Shown: positions 1 to 12,650, counted from the stretch's first letter. The stretch: 64,000 nt of DNA from Amaranthus tricolor (GCF_026212465.1 NC_080062.1:3285001-3349000), one strand, 5' to 3'. The notes: generated by a model from the sequence alone, not told the origin. Made by a program: numbers and translations.

Positions 1-568
1 CTTGACCGCCGGCCAAGTAAACGGTCAAGCCTGTTGCCCCGGGTGGGGAAGGCGAAGGAAGAAACGCTCCAGAGAGTGAGAGAATCTCAAACCTACCATG
101 GAGCGTTACAACCCCACCAGGGGCCGCAGGCTGGCGGAGGATCACATTAGTGACGATTCCGCTCCCGCTTAACACCGACACCCCTCGGTGTCGGCGTTGA
201 GCAAAGGTAGCTAAACTATCAACAATATCAGCCCCATTACTAATCTCCAAAACATGACTCCTCAAAGCATTAGGACTCTCTTTAGTAATCACAATTGGAG
301 GTTTAGGCTTGTTTTTCGACCCGGGTGGTCGTCCCCTCGGCCTCCTACCACTACTTCCACCACTCCCAAACTCCACCATCTCAAACCCACCACCACCACT
401 CAAATTCTGATTATCTTCCGATTCCGGGTTATTTTCCCTACTATCATCCGAATCCGGGTTTGGGTTTCCACTGTTTTCATTCTCCAATTGCTCAGATTTT
501 TTATGATCAGTAGACATTTGTTCAACTCCTCTCATAGCAACATTACCAGCCCACCATCTGTTTGCCAT
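1..568 (-). CDS. AT-hook motif nuclear-localized (AHL) protein, Type-I, 3' part outside window
   Basis: The frame is open from the ATG at 568 down to base 1, giving the first 189 residues; the C-terminus lies off the window. AHL proteins are nuclear; they bind AT-rich DNA through the AT-hook and multimerise through the PPC/DUF296 domain to regulate growth and flowering genes. Visible here: an N-terminus [16 protein letters not shown], an acidic Asn/Ser-rich stretch (about 25-57), a Gly run, an AT-hook [13 protein letters not shown] at about 75-87, then the PPC start (LRSHVLEIS, about 102-110) and the conserved [13 protein letters not shown] at about 158-170. The first residues resemble the AHL15 subgroup. 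No intron interrupts the coding part, as expected for clade A AHL genes. The start is supported by a splice acceptor (tttacag) 16 bases upstream. Family assignment is near certain; the exact orthologue is inference. Confidence 0.96.
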   Translation of the reverse strand, partial: MANRWWAGNVAMRGVEQMSTDHKKSEQLENENSGNPNPDSDDSRENNPESEDNQNLSGGGGFEMVEFGSGGSSGRRPRGRPPGSKNKPKPPIVITKESPNALRSHVLEISNGADIVDSLATFAQRRHRGVSVLSGSGIVTNVILRQPAAPGGVVTLHGRFEILSLSGAFLPSPSPPGATGLTVYLAGGQ

Positions 569-2060
569 TTTTTCCCCTCACTCCTGTAAAAATATTATAA
601 AATAATGAATAAATTAAATCAACCCAATATTACACCCATATGATGTTCATAAACATTCCATTTAATTTTCCTAATTACAAAGTATGATGTACCCAACCTT
701 ATTAACCTTATTATAAGTTGTAAGTTTCCATAGATATAAAAAGAATGCGTTGTAAGTTTCCATAGATATAAAAAGAATGCATAATCGTCATTTTCTTTAT
801 GTTTATTCTAATTCGAAATCAAAAAACTATAAATATTATATCCCTCGGGGATAATACATACACCAATATGATGTTAATATTTTCTTTAGAATTTGGGGTT
901 TTATTTATGTTTATTGTTGTGTTTAATCTTAGTTACTTTCGTAAGAAACTATGTTTGGAGGACTAATTTGAGTTATTAGATTATTTAACTCATGTATAAA
1001 TTGAATCTTACTGATAAAACACATTTTACGTATTTTACGGTGAGACCATCTCATTATTGTTAAACATCAATTATTGAGTCAAGTCTAAAGTGGGAGCCAA
1101 CTCTCTTTGTTTTTACTGGGTTTAGTAAAATTGTTAGTTGGCCTTGCATTGAATTGTGAAATTGATTCTCAAAAACCCCAACTTCTCTCTCCTATCCCAT
1201 CCCTTTCTCTCTCATCTATCTCTATCCTTGATTCTAGTGTTTTTGATGCTTTTGAGTTTGAAATTGAGAAACCAAAACAAGCTTCCTCAACTCCAAAATT
1301 ATGACCTTCAAATTTCAAATCTTTTTTGCCACTTCTATCCTTAATAAGACAAAACATAATCTTATCTCTTAAGATTAGTTTCATACATATCACTTATATC
1401 AGAATTATGAGTTAGTCTATTAGTCGAAAATTTTATTAAAATTCTCCTTACCTAGGATTTAAAAAAACACTACAATGATATTTTCCCATATGCTACAATT
1501 GGGTACGAGTATAAACACGGAGGACGTATAAATTTATAAAAAAAACCCAAAAAATAAGCAAAGCTTAATAAGAATTGTTTTTTATTTCAGTTGAAGCAAA
1601 TATTATTTTTCCTACGCAAGATTATGAATTCGATTCTCGCTCTAATTTAAAAGCCCAGAAAACAAAGAAAAATTAAAAAAAACCCACCTATCTGAATATG
1701 AAACTAGCTCGACATGCAAACTCCAGAAGTGTAGCTTCAAAAATGAAAATTTTGGTTCAAAAAGTTACCCTTTTTTGGATTTTTTTTGGGTTTAATATAT
1801 AATTCTAAGGGTGACCCACAAACAATCTCTATCTTGCTAAATCAATATAGTGCTCATGATAGTAAGTACCTTCTTGAATCTTGATGTTGGTGTTGAATTA
1901 TTGTGAGGTTTTGAGAAGGAAAAAGAGAATGAAAAAATGGAAAATATAAGAGGGGTGGTAAGAAAGTAAAGGCGGTTGGAAAAAATGTGGTATGTTTTGA
2001 TAAATGTTGAGAAAGAAGAAAGCAAGAAGGGGTTTCTAGGATGATTTCCTTTATGGGAAT
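569..2060 (-). promoter_or_regulatory. Predicted 5' UTR with a 1.3-kb intron upstream of the AHL gene
   Basis: On the minus strand a good acceptor (TTTTACAG) ends at 584, leaving a 15-base leader before the AHL ATG. A good donor (AAG|GTACTTAC) sits at 1870/1869, preceded by a pyrimidine-rich, leader-like stretch up to about 2050. The simplest reading is a non-coding first exon (about 2050-1870) and an intron at 1869-584. The intron is AT-rich, with a direct repeat of gttgtaagtttccatag near 716-760 and a CT-rich run at 1180-1230. The exon ends are predictions from splice-site sequence only; transcripts are needed for proof. Confidence 0.5.
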
Positions 2061-2212
2061 TGGGAGGGTCTCTTTTGTTCTTACCCTTTCTAGGTGTCCT
2101 ACTATCTTGTGGGGTTCCTTTTATTTTAGGGTATTGTCCTTATTCTCTCATTTTTGTCTATTTCAATTTCTACCTATTCATTCTTTGGAAAATTTATTAA
2201 AAATAATTTAAG

Positions 2213-2431
2213 GTGATGTTTGGCAAAATAATTTATTGGTATAAATCAGAGAATACTAATGTTTAGTAAATTAGCTGGTTGAAACAAATTATTATTATGA
2301 ATAAGTTATTTTTGAACAAGTTGCTAATAGCACTGGATTTAAAGTCATTTGGTCAAACCAGTTAATAAAATCAACTGGTCAAATCTGCCACTTTAATTAA
2401 CTATCAGCAATCAATTATTTGTCAAACACCC
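2213..2431. repeat. hAT-type MITE (family with gtgtttggcaaa ends)
   Basis: The left end gatgtttggcaaa and right end tttgtcaaacaccc are inverted copies, about 220 bp apart. The interior contains taaattagctggttgaaac and agttaataaaatcaactgg, which recur in copies near 7733, 52797 and 61613. Size and ends fit non-autonomous hAT elements. I could not make out a clean 8-bp target duplication. Confidence 0.65.
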
Positions 2432-4845
2432 TAACTATAACATATTCACTCAAATGGATTTTTTGTAGTTTTACTCATTTACAAAGAAATATGAAGTATT
2501 TGTATATAGTTTTTGACAAAAAGTTATTACAGATATTTTTTTATTTAAAGTCAATTTTTATATGTTGTTTCTAATAATTTTTTCATTATATTTATCATAA
2601 TGAAATTAAGTTGGAAATTTAACAGTAAATGTCAATAGAAAGTATAAATAATACTGCGTTTCACATATTCATTTTTATTTAGTCTCACCTTAAAAAATAA
2701 GTAATCATTAAAAATAAGTTTTAATTAGTAAAAATCAAATTTTTTTATGTAAAATTAGTTAAAATCACTATAAACCAATTACAATCAGTAAATATCAGTT
2801 TAAATACTAAAACTCAATATTAATTTATAACTAAAAATCAATTACAATAAGTAAAAATCAATTTCAATAAATAAAAAATCATTAAAAATTAATTACACTC
2901 CATAAATTTTCATTTTAATCAGTGAAAATGTGTGTTAATCAGTAAAAATCAATTGAATAAAATATGGCTTTAATGGACTAGTTATAAATAAACAATAATA
3001 GCGAAATAACTAAAATTCTAATTAACTGCATGATTAATTTCCTTATATGTTCTTTCATATTAGCTTTCTTTATGAATGTTATTGATTAATTGTAAGTTTG
3101 AAAATGACATTGGTGAAAAAAGATTAAAAAAAAAAAAAAAAACTCAATAAATGCCTACTAAGGGATTTGAACCATGCAATTTTGTTGTCAAAAACAAGGC
3201 AATACTAATGCATTGCTGAATTAGATTATGTCAATGATGGTGCAATTTAAGCTAAGCCAAATACATTATTGTAGATTTCGTTTTCAATTCTATGTATAAA
3301 TGCAAATAATGAAAACAAATATAAATCAAATAAAATAAACACTACTTTTGGTAAGCTCCAAAATGAAATGGATGTAATACTTCTAACCGAATAAATACAA
3401 ATTTGGATGAAGACTCATTATTTTATTAACGTATGATAGTATAAATGTACTTAACATAACGTATAGTCAAAGAATCAAAATGTAACGTATGATTTTTTGA
3501 ACAATTAGTCTTTGAAACTCTTTACAGCATAAAAATGATTTATTGATCGATGAATGATGATTCATTTACTACAAATTAAAAATAAATAGTAATAATTATT
3601 TAATAAATATAAATCTTTTTTTTATAATTGTATTTTTTTGGTAGATTTCTATTTTTAAACAATGATTAGTTCTAGCCAACTTATTTTTGTTGATCTAACT
3701 AAAATCAAACTCGATCATTGAATTTATCTAATTTATTATTATTGAATAAAACATATCTAAACAATGATTAACCGTAGACAGGAAGTCGTTATTTTTTTTA
3801 ACAAAACTCTTATTTTTATTTTATTTTTTCAATTTTTTTAAAATAGTGACGAATTAGGATTTTAATCAAGCCGTTGCCATATTTAGTGTCATAGTCAGTC
3901 CATCGATAAATTCAAACATTGTCTATAAAACATATTATTATTAAAATCATTTAGAATTCGCTAGACGATGTCAAATTAAATGTAGCAAATTTATCGAGAA
4001 TGAAAGTACAAACAAGCTTGCGCAAGTCTTAAAGAATGAAGAGTAACGTCTTAAAAGGAGCAGTCTTTTTTAACCTTTTTTTGCTTTAATTGTGGATTCG
4101 TATGACTGCACCCTGCAGCAATAACCCAGAAGAAAGCAACCACCTTCCTTAACCTTGTGCAGAGTTTTGTAACTCCCCAGGTGTAGTGTCACGAAGAAGA
4201 AACTCTTGTACTTCGTAATCTAAGGATGGCTCGTGGATTACAAACGTAAAGCGGGCTACTACTCACTAAGAGCCCCAATTTTATAGGGTTTAAGAAAATT
4301 AATTTCAACTATGAGATTAATATTAGTCATCAACATGAAATAACAAAAGAAGTATTATATTTTTGATTATGCCTTAAGTTTATAGGAATTATTTTCGTCT
4401 TTTGCTCTAGAGCCCTAAAATAACAATATGGTCATGTAATCAAGTAAAATTATTAAAAAATATTTGTTATTTTTAGATTGCTGCACACTAAAATAATATT
4501 GATTAAGTCTAAACAAGACTTCTGCACCAAAAAGAGAGGAACTACTCTTTTATTTCATCAAATTTGCATTATTTTATTAATACACGAATTTCTCTTAAAT
4601 AATGTAAAATAAGCTAGATAAAAAGGTATATTTTTAAGGGGTAATTCTCAATAAGTTGACAATATCTAATTTTAATTGACGCAAGAATTTATGAATAGCA
4701 ATTTATAAAAAACACAAAAAAAGCCAATTAAATTCAACCCATTATCCAATCCTCCAAATATGGACCATGGTACTCCTATCACATTAACTATTCCAGCATT
4801 ATCCAATTAAATACTCAGAAGTAATTTCTAGAAACACGATGCTTA
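2432..4845. other. AT-rich intergenic DNA, no gene seen
   Basis: No reading frame with protein-like composition and no recognised gene. At 2640-2960 there is a run of loosely repeated aaaatcagttt/aaaatcaat motifs about 20-30 bp apart (a decayed satellite-like stretch). An A-run lies at 3127-3142. A degenerate tRNA/SINE-type B-box (ggttcaaatcc on the minus strand) lies near 3162. None of these adds up to a gene. Confidence 0.5.
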
Positions 4846-5537
4846 AAACATTGTCATTCTTTTTATTTTATCGCCACTTCTATTTTACTAAATTGACGAT
4901 ATTATCCCTGGACTATAATAATAATAATAATAATAATAATGATAATAAAAATAAAAATAATATTTTAAAAAATAATAGCAATAATAATAATAATAATAAT
5001 ATTTTAAAAAAAATTTAAAGAAGTGAGTCTCGAGCTACTCACCCCTTTAAAATTTATTATTATTATTATTATTGTTGTTGTTGTTGTTATTATTATTATA
5101 AAATATTTTTATTTTTATTATCATTATTATTATTATTATTATTATTATTTTTTTTTTTTTTTTTATTTTTTTTTAATATTTTTGTCAAACGATGTTCCAT
5201 AAAACACTAAACGAGACAATTTACAAGCGGGGTAAAAAAATTCAGATATCCAAAGGTCTCCGTACAAGTTGCATCAGTGTGAAAGAAGAGCCCAGAGTGT
5301 CAAGCAAAAAAGAACCAAGTCTCTAGAAAATAATAGCACATATGTATTAGGTTCACAGTATTTCATGGCTTCCAGATGTTACAAATGCGTAGCAGAGCGA
5401 ACCTGAGAGAGCAGCGAGAACACAACACAACAGATCAGAATTATTATTATTATTATTGTTATTATTGTTATTATTTTTTTTAAAATATTATTATTTTTTT
5501 GTTTATTTTTTTATTTTTTTATTTTTTAAAAAAATTA

Positions 5538-5573
<36 letters not shown>

Positions 5574-5655
5574 TTAAATTTAGAGGCATCTTGTCATTTT
5601 ATTAATATAGGAGTGACGATAAAATAAAAAGAATGATTATATTTAGCAATACCCT
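4846..5655. mobile_element. Non-autonomous TIR element with SSR-built internal hairpin, related to the 19.7-kb Mutator-like element
   Basis: The left end carries attctttttattttatcgcc and the right end, reversed, attctttttattttatcgtc; both continue into acttctattttactaaattgac-like sequence, so the ends are inverted repeats of about 50 bp. The same terminal motif starts the large element at 19741. Inside, 4918-5155 is a near-symmetric palindrome: AAT-type repeats, the centre gtgagtctcgagctactcac, then ATT-type repeats. A second (TTA)n block lies at 5440-5575. There is no coding sequence. Boundaries are good to about 10 bp; no target duplication was recognised. Confidence 0.7.
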
Positions 5656-5764
5656 TCTGGAAAAGCCACTTTATCTAAATCAAAATTAAAGATAACAAAT
5701 TTAAATATCCAATCAAATAAAATCACACAAACAAAATTGTGGTGTTGCTTGTTTGTCAGCAACA

Positions 5765-8700
5765 ATGGCAGCACTTAACATCTCCTTGAGTCTCAATTTT
5801 CCTCCAAAACATTCTTTTTCTCTTCCAAAACATCATCTTTTCTCTTCTATTCAATCTGTTTGTTCATCATCACATCCTCATCATACTGTAGGACCCATTA
5901 TCTTTCAATTTTTAATCTTTTTCACTTAATTTTTTTAATTTTTTAAAATTTTTGATGTATTTTTCTTATTAATTTCTGGGTTTTTGATTAACAGGAGATT
6001 CAAAGTCTAAAACAATGTAATAATCAGAAAGATGGGTCTTTTTTTACAATGCTGGAAAATCCAATTGCTTCAGCAAGTTTGCTTCTTTTTCTATCTGCTT
6101 CTTTGTGCTTCTCTAACCCTGCTCTTGCTTTCAAGGTATTTTTTTTCCCTTTATTTCTTGTTTATAATAAATTCATAATTAATTTTAATTTGGAGTTATA
6201 GCCTTAAAGTTTAGAAATTCAAGAATTATAACCCGTGTTTATTTTTTGCAAATTACGCCAACCAAATCGAAGTATACGGCGTTTCAGGCCAAATTACCGA
6301 ATTCTGACCAATTAAACTGGTTAAAATTTTGTGATTTGGCATGAAAAATGTACTTTGATATTTTATACAAGTAAAAAAGTTTTAAATTTTTAAGACCGTA
6401 GTTTGCAAATTATTTTTTTTTTTATTTTTGTTGATGGATAATGTTTTGGGGATAGGGAGGAGGGCCATATGGACAAGAAGTAACTAGAGGTCAGGATTTG
6501 ACCGGAAAGGATTTCAGTGGAAAAACCTTGATCAAGCAAGATTTTAAAACAGTAAATTTTCAATCTTTTTAGAATTTCTATATTTGTTTTAGTTTGTAAA
6601 ACTTATGGCAATTCTTGGGTGTTTATGATCTTAATGTGTTGTTTGGGAAATGTTTACTGATGCAGTCAATATTGAGACAGGCCAATTTTAAGGGAGCAAA
6701 ATTGTTGGGTGCTAGCTTCTTTGATGCTGATTTAACAGGTGTTTTCTCTATTGATTTACTATCCTAGATTATACTTCTGGGTCGCTTTGAGTTTGCTGCC
6801 GAAAGTGACACGGTGCGAGAGAAAATGTCACTTTTAGTAGCAAACTGAAAGGGACGGAAGGAGTATATATTAGAAGCATAATGTGGTGGTTATTCCTTGA
6901 TATTTCATCAAAATGACCAACTTGACATTAGAGAATGCTCCAATGGCTTTATATTAGAAAAGGAAATGAAAGCTCTTTTTTAAGAAGTGAACTATAATGT
7001 TTAATTTGAAGCAGATCCTTCTGTGTACAATTAGAAAGATAGAATACTCTAGACACCAACATTACTTGGAATTAGATCTGATGTCGGATACTAGTACGTG
7101 TCCAAGTGTCGGATATGTCTAGATATTCAATTTAGACCTAATTTGTAGTGTTTAAGTGTCATACCAATGCCTAAGCATTAAGGATCAGATACGGGTACAT
7201 GAAGCAAAATAAAGAGTCCAAGTAACATAGCTAGACACCATGGTCATGGAATCTATTATTACAGTTTAATATATATGTTAAAATGTGGATAAGTTTGTGT
7301 TAGCCTAGACTACCTAGTGGTTGAGGACTTTCCCTTTCACCCATATAATAATGAATCAATTCCCACCACCTATAAGAATGATTACTTCCTTCTCCCCCTT
7401 GCCTACGGATTCTCTTGGCTAACCCTTAATAAAAAAAATGTAGTATGTAATAACCTTTTGCTTGAGACATTAGACCCATTGAAAGGATAAGGTTGTGTAC
7501 ATTCAACCTCTCAGACCCTAACTAGTAGAAGGGCGACTTAGTGGCATTTTGATAATGGAATGTTGCAAGGAATGAGTTATCAATGGGTTTTTGTTCTCCC
7601 CAATTGAAAGAGTAGTGAAGGTGTGGAGTAAACGTGATGGGAAGAACTCAATTGAAAACAATTTGGGAAAAGTAAACCCTTATTGTTAGTAGTTTGTACT
7701 TTGGAGTTCTATTGTTCTTTAAAAAAAACTGTAAGGGTGTTTGGCAAATAGCTTACCGGGAAATATTTAGCTTATTTTGATAAATATAGAGGGTTCGATG
7801 GTCTACAATTCTATTGCTAATGTTTGGTAAATTAGCATGTTGAAACAACTTATTGTTATGAATAAGCACTGTTTGAACAAATTGCTTAGCTCATAGCAAC
7901 AGGTTCAAAATCAGCTGGTCAAATTATTATATATTGTGTACGAACTATGATGATTAGGGTCTAACCAAGTGAGAATTATCTGCATCATTGCATCCTTGGA
8001 TTGCAGTGAAGTATCTTGCTGCTAGCCACCCTTTGCTAGACATACAAACCGAACTAGATTGGTGTTCATCGTTCATAAGTTCTTTTCGATTCTGTTTTGT
8101 GATGCAGGGGCTGATCTTTCGGATGCTGATCTCAGAGGCGTAGATTTTTCTCTCGCCAATGTGACAAAGGTGGTTTAAGTTACCCCTTATTGATGATATC
8201 AACGTTTTCATGTAACCAACGCATAAATTTACGTCGCTTTTCGGTATAATGATAATTAAATGTCACAGATGTAAACTTGATTGTGTTTCTTCGTCAGGCA
8301 AATTTAACGAATGCTAACTTGGAGGGTGCTCTAGCTACCGGGAATACTTCATTCAAAGGATCGATCATCACAGGAGCAGGTATGGACGGTAAAATTTTTC
8401 TTTCAGGGGGTGGTGTGACCGTGTGGGTGCTTGTTGTGATCATGCCATGCTACATAAACTAACTATTCTCAGCAAACAGACTTTACGGATGTGCCTTTGC
8501 GAGAAGATCAACGCGAATATCTTTGCAAAATTGCTGACGGGTGAGATTTTTTTCCTCAATTCAATAAAAGTCTTTGTTCATCTTACTATAGTTGAGATCA
8601 GTGTCACGTAATTCGCGTTTTGAATTTGCATTTTGTTCAAAATGGCTTAAAAATAGCTCAAAACCGACCATAATTTGCTTTTTCTGCGATTTCCGTGTGA

Positions 8701-8792
8701 CACTGGTTGAGATCTTATGCAAGTCTATCTTAATTTTCAGGGTAAACCCAACAACGGGAAACGAGACTCGAGAAACACTTCTTTGCAAATAA
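5765..8792 (+). CDS. Thylakoid lumenal 15 kDa (TL15-like) pentapeptide-repeat protein, chloroplastic; 8 exons
   Basis: Exons: 5765-5887, 5995-6135, 6456-6551, 6666-6738, 8108-8169, 8298-8379, 8480-8540, 8741-8792, all with GT..AG borders and matching phases; 229 residues. The N-terminus (Ser/His-rich, about 1-60) fits a chloroplast transit peptide. A hydrophobic stretch at about 66-81 ending in ALA (84-86) fits a lumen-transfer signal cleaved before FKGGG. No twin arginine precedes it, so the Sec route is likelier than Tat. The mature part has A(D/N)LXX pentapeptide repeats (about 100-190, for example ADLSDADL, ANLTNANL), then a C-terminal tail with two Cys (LCK near 203 and at the end). The order and wording of the repeats match Arabidopsis At2g44920 closely. 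Molecular function of this lumen protein is not settled. Intron 4 (6739-8107) is enlarged and carries repeats. Confidence 0.95.
6779..6868. repeat. Small inverted-repeat insertion in intron 4 of the TL15-like gene
   Basis: Left arm gtcgctttgagtttgctgc and right arm gtagcaaactgaaagggac form a hairpin of about 75 bp, followed by ggaaggagtatat, the typical border of Stowaway-like MITEs. A cleaner relative lies at 60001-60072. Confidence 0.55.
7733..7930. repeat. hAT-type MITE copy, right end eroded, in intron 4 of the TL15-like gene
   Basis: The left end gggtgtttggcaaatagctt and interior taatgtttggtaaattagca, ttcaaaatcagctggtcaaat match the copies at 2213, 52797 and 61613. The right-hand inverted end is not recognisable. 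Confidence 0.55.
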
Positions 8793-10026
8793 TAGAATCC
8801 TGGTATGTTCAATTGTTGATTGAAGTTTTGTATATTATTCTAGGACTAGTAACACTATGGATCATAGTCGTGTATGGATCATACGGGAAATCACAATTGA
8901 ATCTCGTTGAGCCCATCTCGTATAATCTGGATCATCGGTCGATGGTGAGGATCAGAGAATACACTTGTAAGAGTTGTTACTAGTGCTAAGACATCATCTA
9001 AAGTGCAAAACATTGTGATGGAATATTCATAGTGGCCAAGCTTTTATGCATTATATCCAGTGGTGAAAGTCAACCCTTCTTTTTACCCCATTATCCTGCA
9101 TTTCATGATTCTTGGTGCATAAATTTCATTTCAATTTTAACTTTTCTTATCTGCATATATTCTTTTGGACGACAATTGGAATTGATATATTGGTTCATGT
9201 AGTCGACTCCAATCTTTTGAATTAAGGATACGACATTTTTGCTGTATATATTCTGTTGGGAAAAGAACTCACATGTGATTCCACATCGAAAAATTAGAGA
9301 GATGTTGACTAATATATAAGTTTGATGGGCTACTTCTCCTATTACTAAGGATGGAACCTCATCGGGTTTATATGCAGTTAGAGGTGTGTTCATTCAGGTT
9401 ATCGAATTGATTTCGGATAGTGTTTCGGTCGGTTTGATGTTTGAAAACGGTTTTGTGTTTGCATTGATTTTTACATAATTGTAAATGCATTTTTAAATCA
9501 GGTTTGGTTACAAAGTCGGGTGAAGATTGGGTCGTTAGCTCTGTTTCGAACACCTCTATGTGCAATCAACTTTCTTTTCTTGTGGGTCTTGTTTCCGACA
9601 AGCCCAATAACAGCCAAAACAAGGACTCATCTAGGCCCGCTTTCGGTGTAAGCTGCATTTAGAATGCAAACTGGTTTAAGCATGTTTGATTAGCTGTAGT
9701 TAAAGCTTACATCTCCCTGGATTAATGCTGATTTTTACATATTTCTATATCTTGTGGAATTAAGCTATGGAAGACGAAATTAGAATCAAGAAACTGATTG
9801 AAGTAGCAATTGCTCGCAAGTTTTTAATTGTATTGATTCAAAACTGGAAAATACACAAGCTATAAGGAGCTCGGAAACTACATTCTTTGACAGTGGCAGT
9901 ACATTACACCGCAAAGAATTTGCAAGAATAACTAAAAAATTATGTTAAGAGTTTCGGTTTCTTTCATTACATTATAATAGACCCTAGTTCGAAAAATAAT
10001 ATTCGGGTGGGAGCTCATCAGCTCGC
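8793..10026. other. 3' flank of the TL15-like gene and intergenic DNA with an LTR-end fragment
   Basis: No gene seen. At about 9240-9360 a stretch beginning tgttgggaaaagaactcaca and containing ccacatcga and gatgggctacttctcc is the reverse-oriented relative of the fragment at 34024-34161, and both look like the first 110-140 bp of an LTR. 9390-9600 has no recognised content. Confidence 0.5.
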
Positions 10027-10854
10027 TCATTTGTTCATGCCAGTGGCGTCCTTGACGGACTGGGCAGCTTCAGATGCCTTGGCCTGCATTTGTGAACCAG
10101 CCTGCATATATTTTTTGATGTGTTAAACTTTATTGATGATAAAACTAATAGAAGTTTATTATTAGGGGTAAAAAAACATAAATTATTGTATGAGATGGTT
10201 TTTTTGTGAGGCGCGTCTCATGTATGAGCTTTTTATTTTGACGTTGTCTCACCGAGAGACGGTTTCTCATGAGACTAGCTGAAAAGACAAAGCCCAACCT
10301 CTTGCATTGATTCCTTGGTAGATTGAAGCATGTCTCCAGCCTTCTCTGTCATTTGTCCGACCTTTTCCTGTGGTTAAAAAAAAAGAATGTCAATTTTTGT
10401 TCCAGCAAAAAAGAACGAAAATTAAGCGTTCCCTATAAAGCAGGGGAATCTAGGATCGGGCCATCATAGGTTGAGTCTAGAGAGTCCCGGGTCATCTATA
10501 TGAAAATTTGAATTGTGTAGCGTATTAAACAAAAGAATGACACCTAATTCATTTCAACACATGAAGCAATTAGTGTTTGGTTTATCTTATAATAGTATCC
10601 TGTATCTTGATTCGCTAAGCCAATATTTTCCTTGGATACATTCATGAGTAACGACGAATTTTCGTCAATAATCCTAACGCCATTGAATAGTTTTTAGCTT
10701 GGTGGGATTTTTAGAGTTTAAATGAAAACAATCTTACCCTTATATAGATGTATAAAGAGATTGTTTCTGATGAAGCAGAGACTAGATAATAGGTTACCTG
10801 GGTGCGGGCGTTGGCCTCACCGGCATTGTAGCTTGCACTCTTGGAGGTGTCCAT
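10027..10854 (-). CDS. Small KIN1/KIN2 (COR6.6)-like stress / late-embryogenesis protein; 3 exons
   Basis: Exons on the minus strand: 10854-10798, 10367-10299, 10101-10027, all phase 0 with consensus borders, encoding 66 residues. The protein starts MDTSKSASYNAGEANA, has repeated amphipathic Lys/Glu/Ala/Gln segments (KVGQMTEKAGDML, SQMQAKASEAAQ) and ends VKDATGMNK. This is the pattern of the small hydrophilic plant stress proteins (KIN1/2, At3g02480-like), which rise with ABA, cold, drought or in pollen and seed and are thought to protect membranes and proteins. There is no signal peptide or membrane segment, so it should be cytosolic. It is too short and too split to be seen as one open frame. 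No ACGTG core was noticed just upstream of the ATG, so ABA control cannot be claimed from sequence. Confidence 0.93.
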
Positions 10855-11279
10855 GTTTGAGTATTGAGGAGGTGGTGTACAAAGGTTAAGATTGATTACA
10901 AAGACTATGCTTTCAGATTAAACTTCTTATGTTTAAAAGAACAATTTATTGGTGCAATTTATACTGTTTGGTGATCATAATGAAGTTTATATGTGTTCTT
11001 TTAGTCCGGAAATTAATATCAACCATGTTTTTTTTTATAAATCTTTTAAAAGCATACTTAATGGAGACCTCATTCTTGTTTTAAATTTGTGGTTTTAATT
11101 TATTTTATGGAATTAAATTTGGTTATTTTCCTCCAATTCCCAAATCTCTATCTTCCTTTTTCTCCTCAAAAAATGACATGATTCTATTAACTAATTAATC
11201 CTAAATCATAATATATGTTTAGTAATGATATTAACACTGAAATTTATTGTCTAAGGTAACACTACTTAATATAGTTAAT

Positions 11280-12296
11280 TAGCTGGTCTTGGACGAGACG
11301 ACCTTATAATGAGACCGTCAATTTGGATCGGTTTAATTCGCACGTATATTAACCTCACATGCTTTCTCTCATTTTTTTCCATTTTTTGGACATTTTTCAA
11401 TTTTAATCTTAAAGGTATCAAATTTTGACATGAAAGGTATCAATTTCAATTTAAAGTAAACTTTAAATAGATCAATTAAAATAAAAAATTTCAATTTTGA
11501 CCTATTTGTGATCAATTTTAACGTTAAACTGATCAATTTCTACCTAAATATGGTTTTGTTTTACAATTTGAGAACGAAATTGATAAAATGGTTATTTTAT
11601 CATTCAATGGATGAATTTCAAACAACAAATGAATGGTAAATAACACTATCAATAATAATGTTAAAACATTGTACGATACAAGTACTTTTATTCAATGCAA
11701 CATAATGGTTCTAATGAAATATAAGAGTACTTGTACTCTTTAATTATCGATCAATAATAGTGATATTACTTTTTCCTCAACATGTTTATATATATTTGTA
11801 AATAGTTAAATTATGACACATAAATTGGTAATTGATGCTTCATGATCTAACTCAATTTTGAACATATAAGCTTCAATTATCGTTTTCAAAATAAGTATTT
11901 TAAAGTCTATAAAGATATTGTATAGGTTTTAGTTCAAATTGAATATATTAATAGTTTAGTTATGACAAATAATTTGACATATAATACCATTTTATATAAC
12001 TTCGTTCTAAAATTGTGAAACAGAACCACATTTAGGTAGAAATTAATCAGTTTATGTCAAAATTGATCACTTATAGGTTCAAATTGAAAATTTTATTCTT
12101 TAATTGATATGTTTAAGTATTACTTTACGTTGAAATTGATACCTTTAAGGTCAAAATTGATACCTTTAAAGGTCAAAATTGATAAATGCCCAAAAAATGG
12201 AAAAAACAAGGAAAAACGTGTGATGTTGTTACACGCACAAATTGGACCGGCCCACTCTTAGTCTCAATTTGAGACGGTCTCGGCCAAAATTTGGTG
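11280..12296. mobile_element. Foldback element with ~290-bp arms and 9-bp target duplication (Mutator-like, non-autonomous)
   Basis: The direct 9-mer atagttaat occurs at 11271-11279 and 12297-12305. Inside it, left arm 11285-11580 and right arm 12000-12292 are long inverted copies: for example aaaggtatcaa and ttaggtagaaa motifs appear in both in opposite sense, and the ends read TTGGaCGAGAC / TTGGcCGAGAC. The central 420 bp is AT-rich and non-coding. A 9-bp duplication is the Mutator hallmark. It lies about 430 bp upstream of the KIN-like gene's ATG. Confidence 0.72.
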
Positions 12297-12582
12297 ATAG
12301 TTAATATTATATAAATATACATCATAATTTAAATTTGACCCAAATTCTGGTGATAGTTAATATAATAACCGAATGTAAGTATCAAACAATAAAACATTTA
12401 CGTACACATCAAACTAGAAATTGACCCAATCCGAATTATTATAATTTGTACCTGTTCAAATACCCAAAATTTACATTTTTATATGCCATTATGTTTTTAA
12501 AAGGAGTAAAAAGTAAGTTGGTGCAACTTATTGACTCTTTATACACACATAACTAGAAAATCATACAAAAATTGATGCTATG

Positions 12583-12584
<2 letters not shown>

Positions 12585-12649
<65 letters not shown>
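12585..12649. repeat. (AT)n microsatellite, about 32 units
   Basis: Uninterrupted AT dinucleotides for 65 bp. Likely length-variable. Confidence 0.97.

Positions 12650-12650
<1 letters not shown>

Noticed and set aside
3140..3235. tRNA or SINE promoter (B-box ggttcaaatcc on minus strand)
   Set aside because: No A-box at the right spacing and no tRNA cloverleaf; only a short match.
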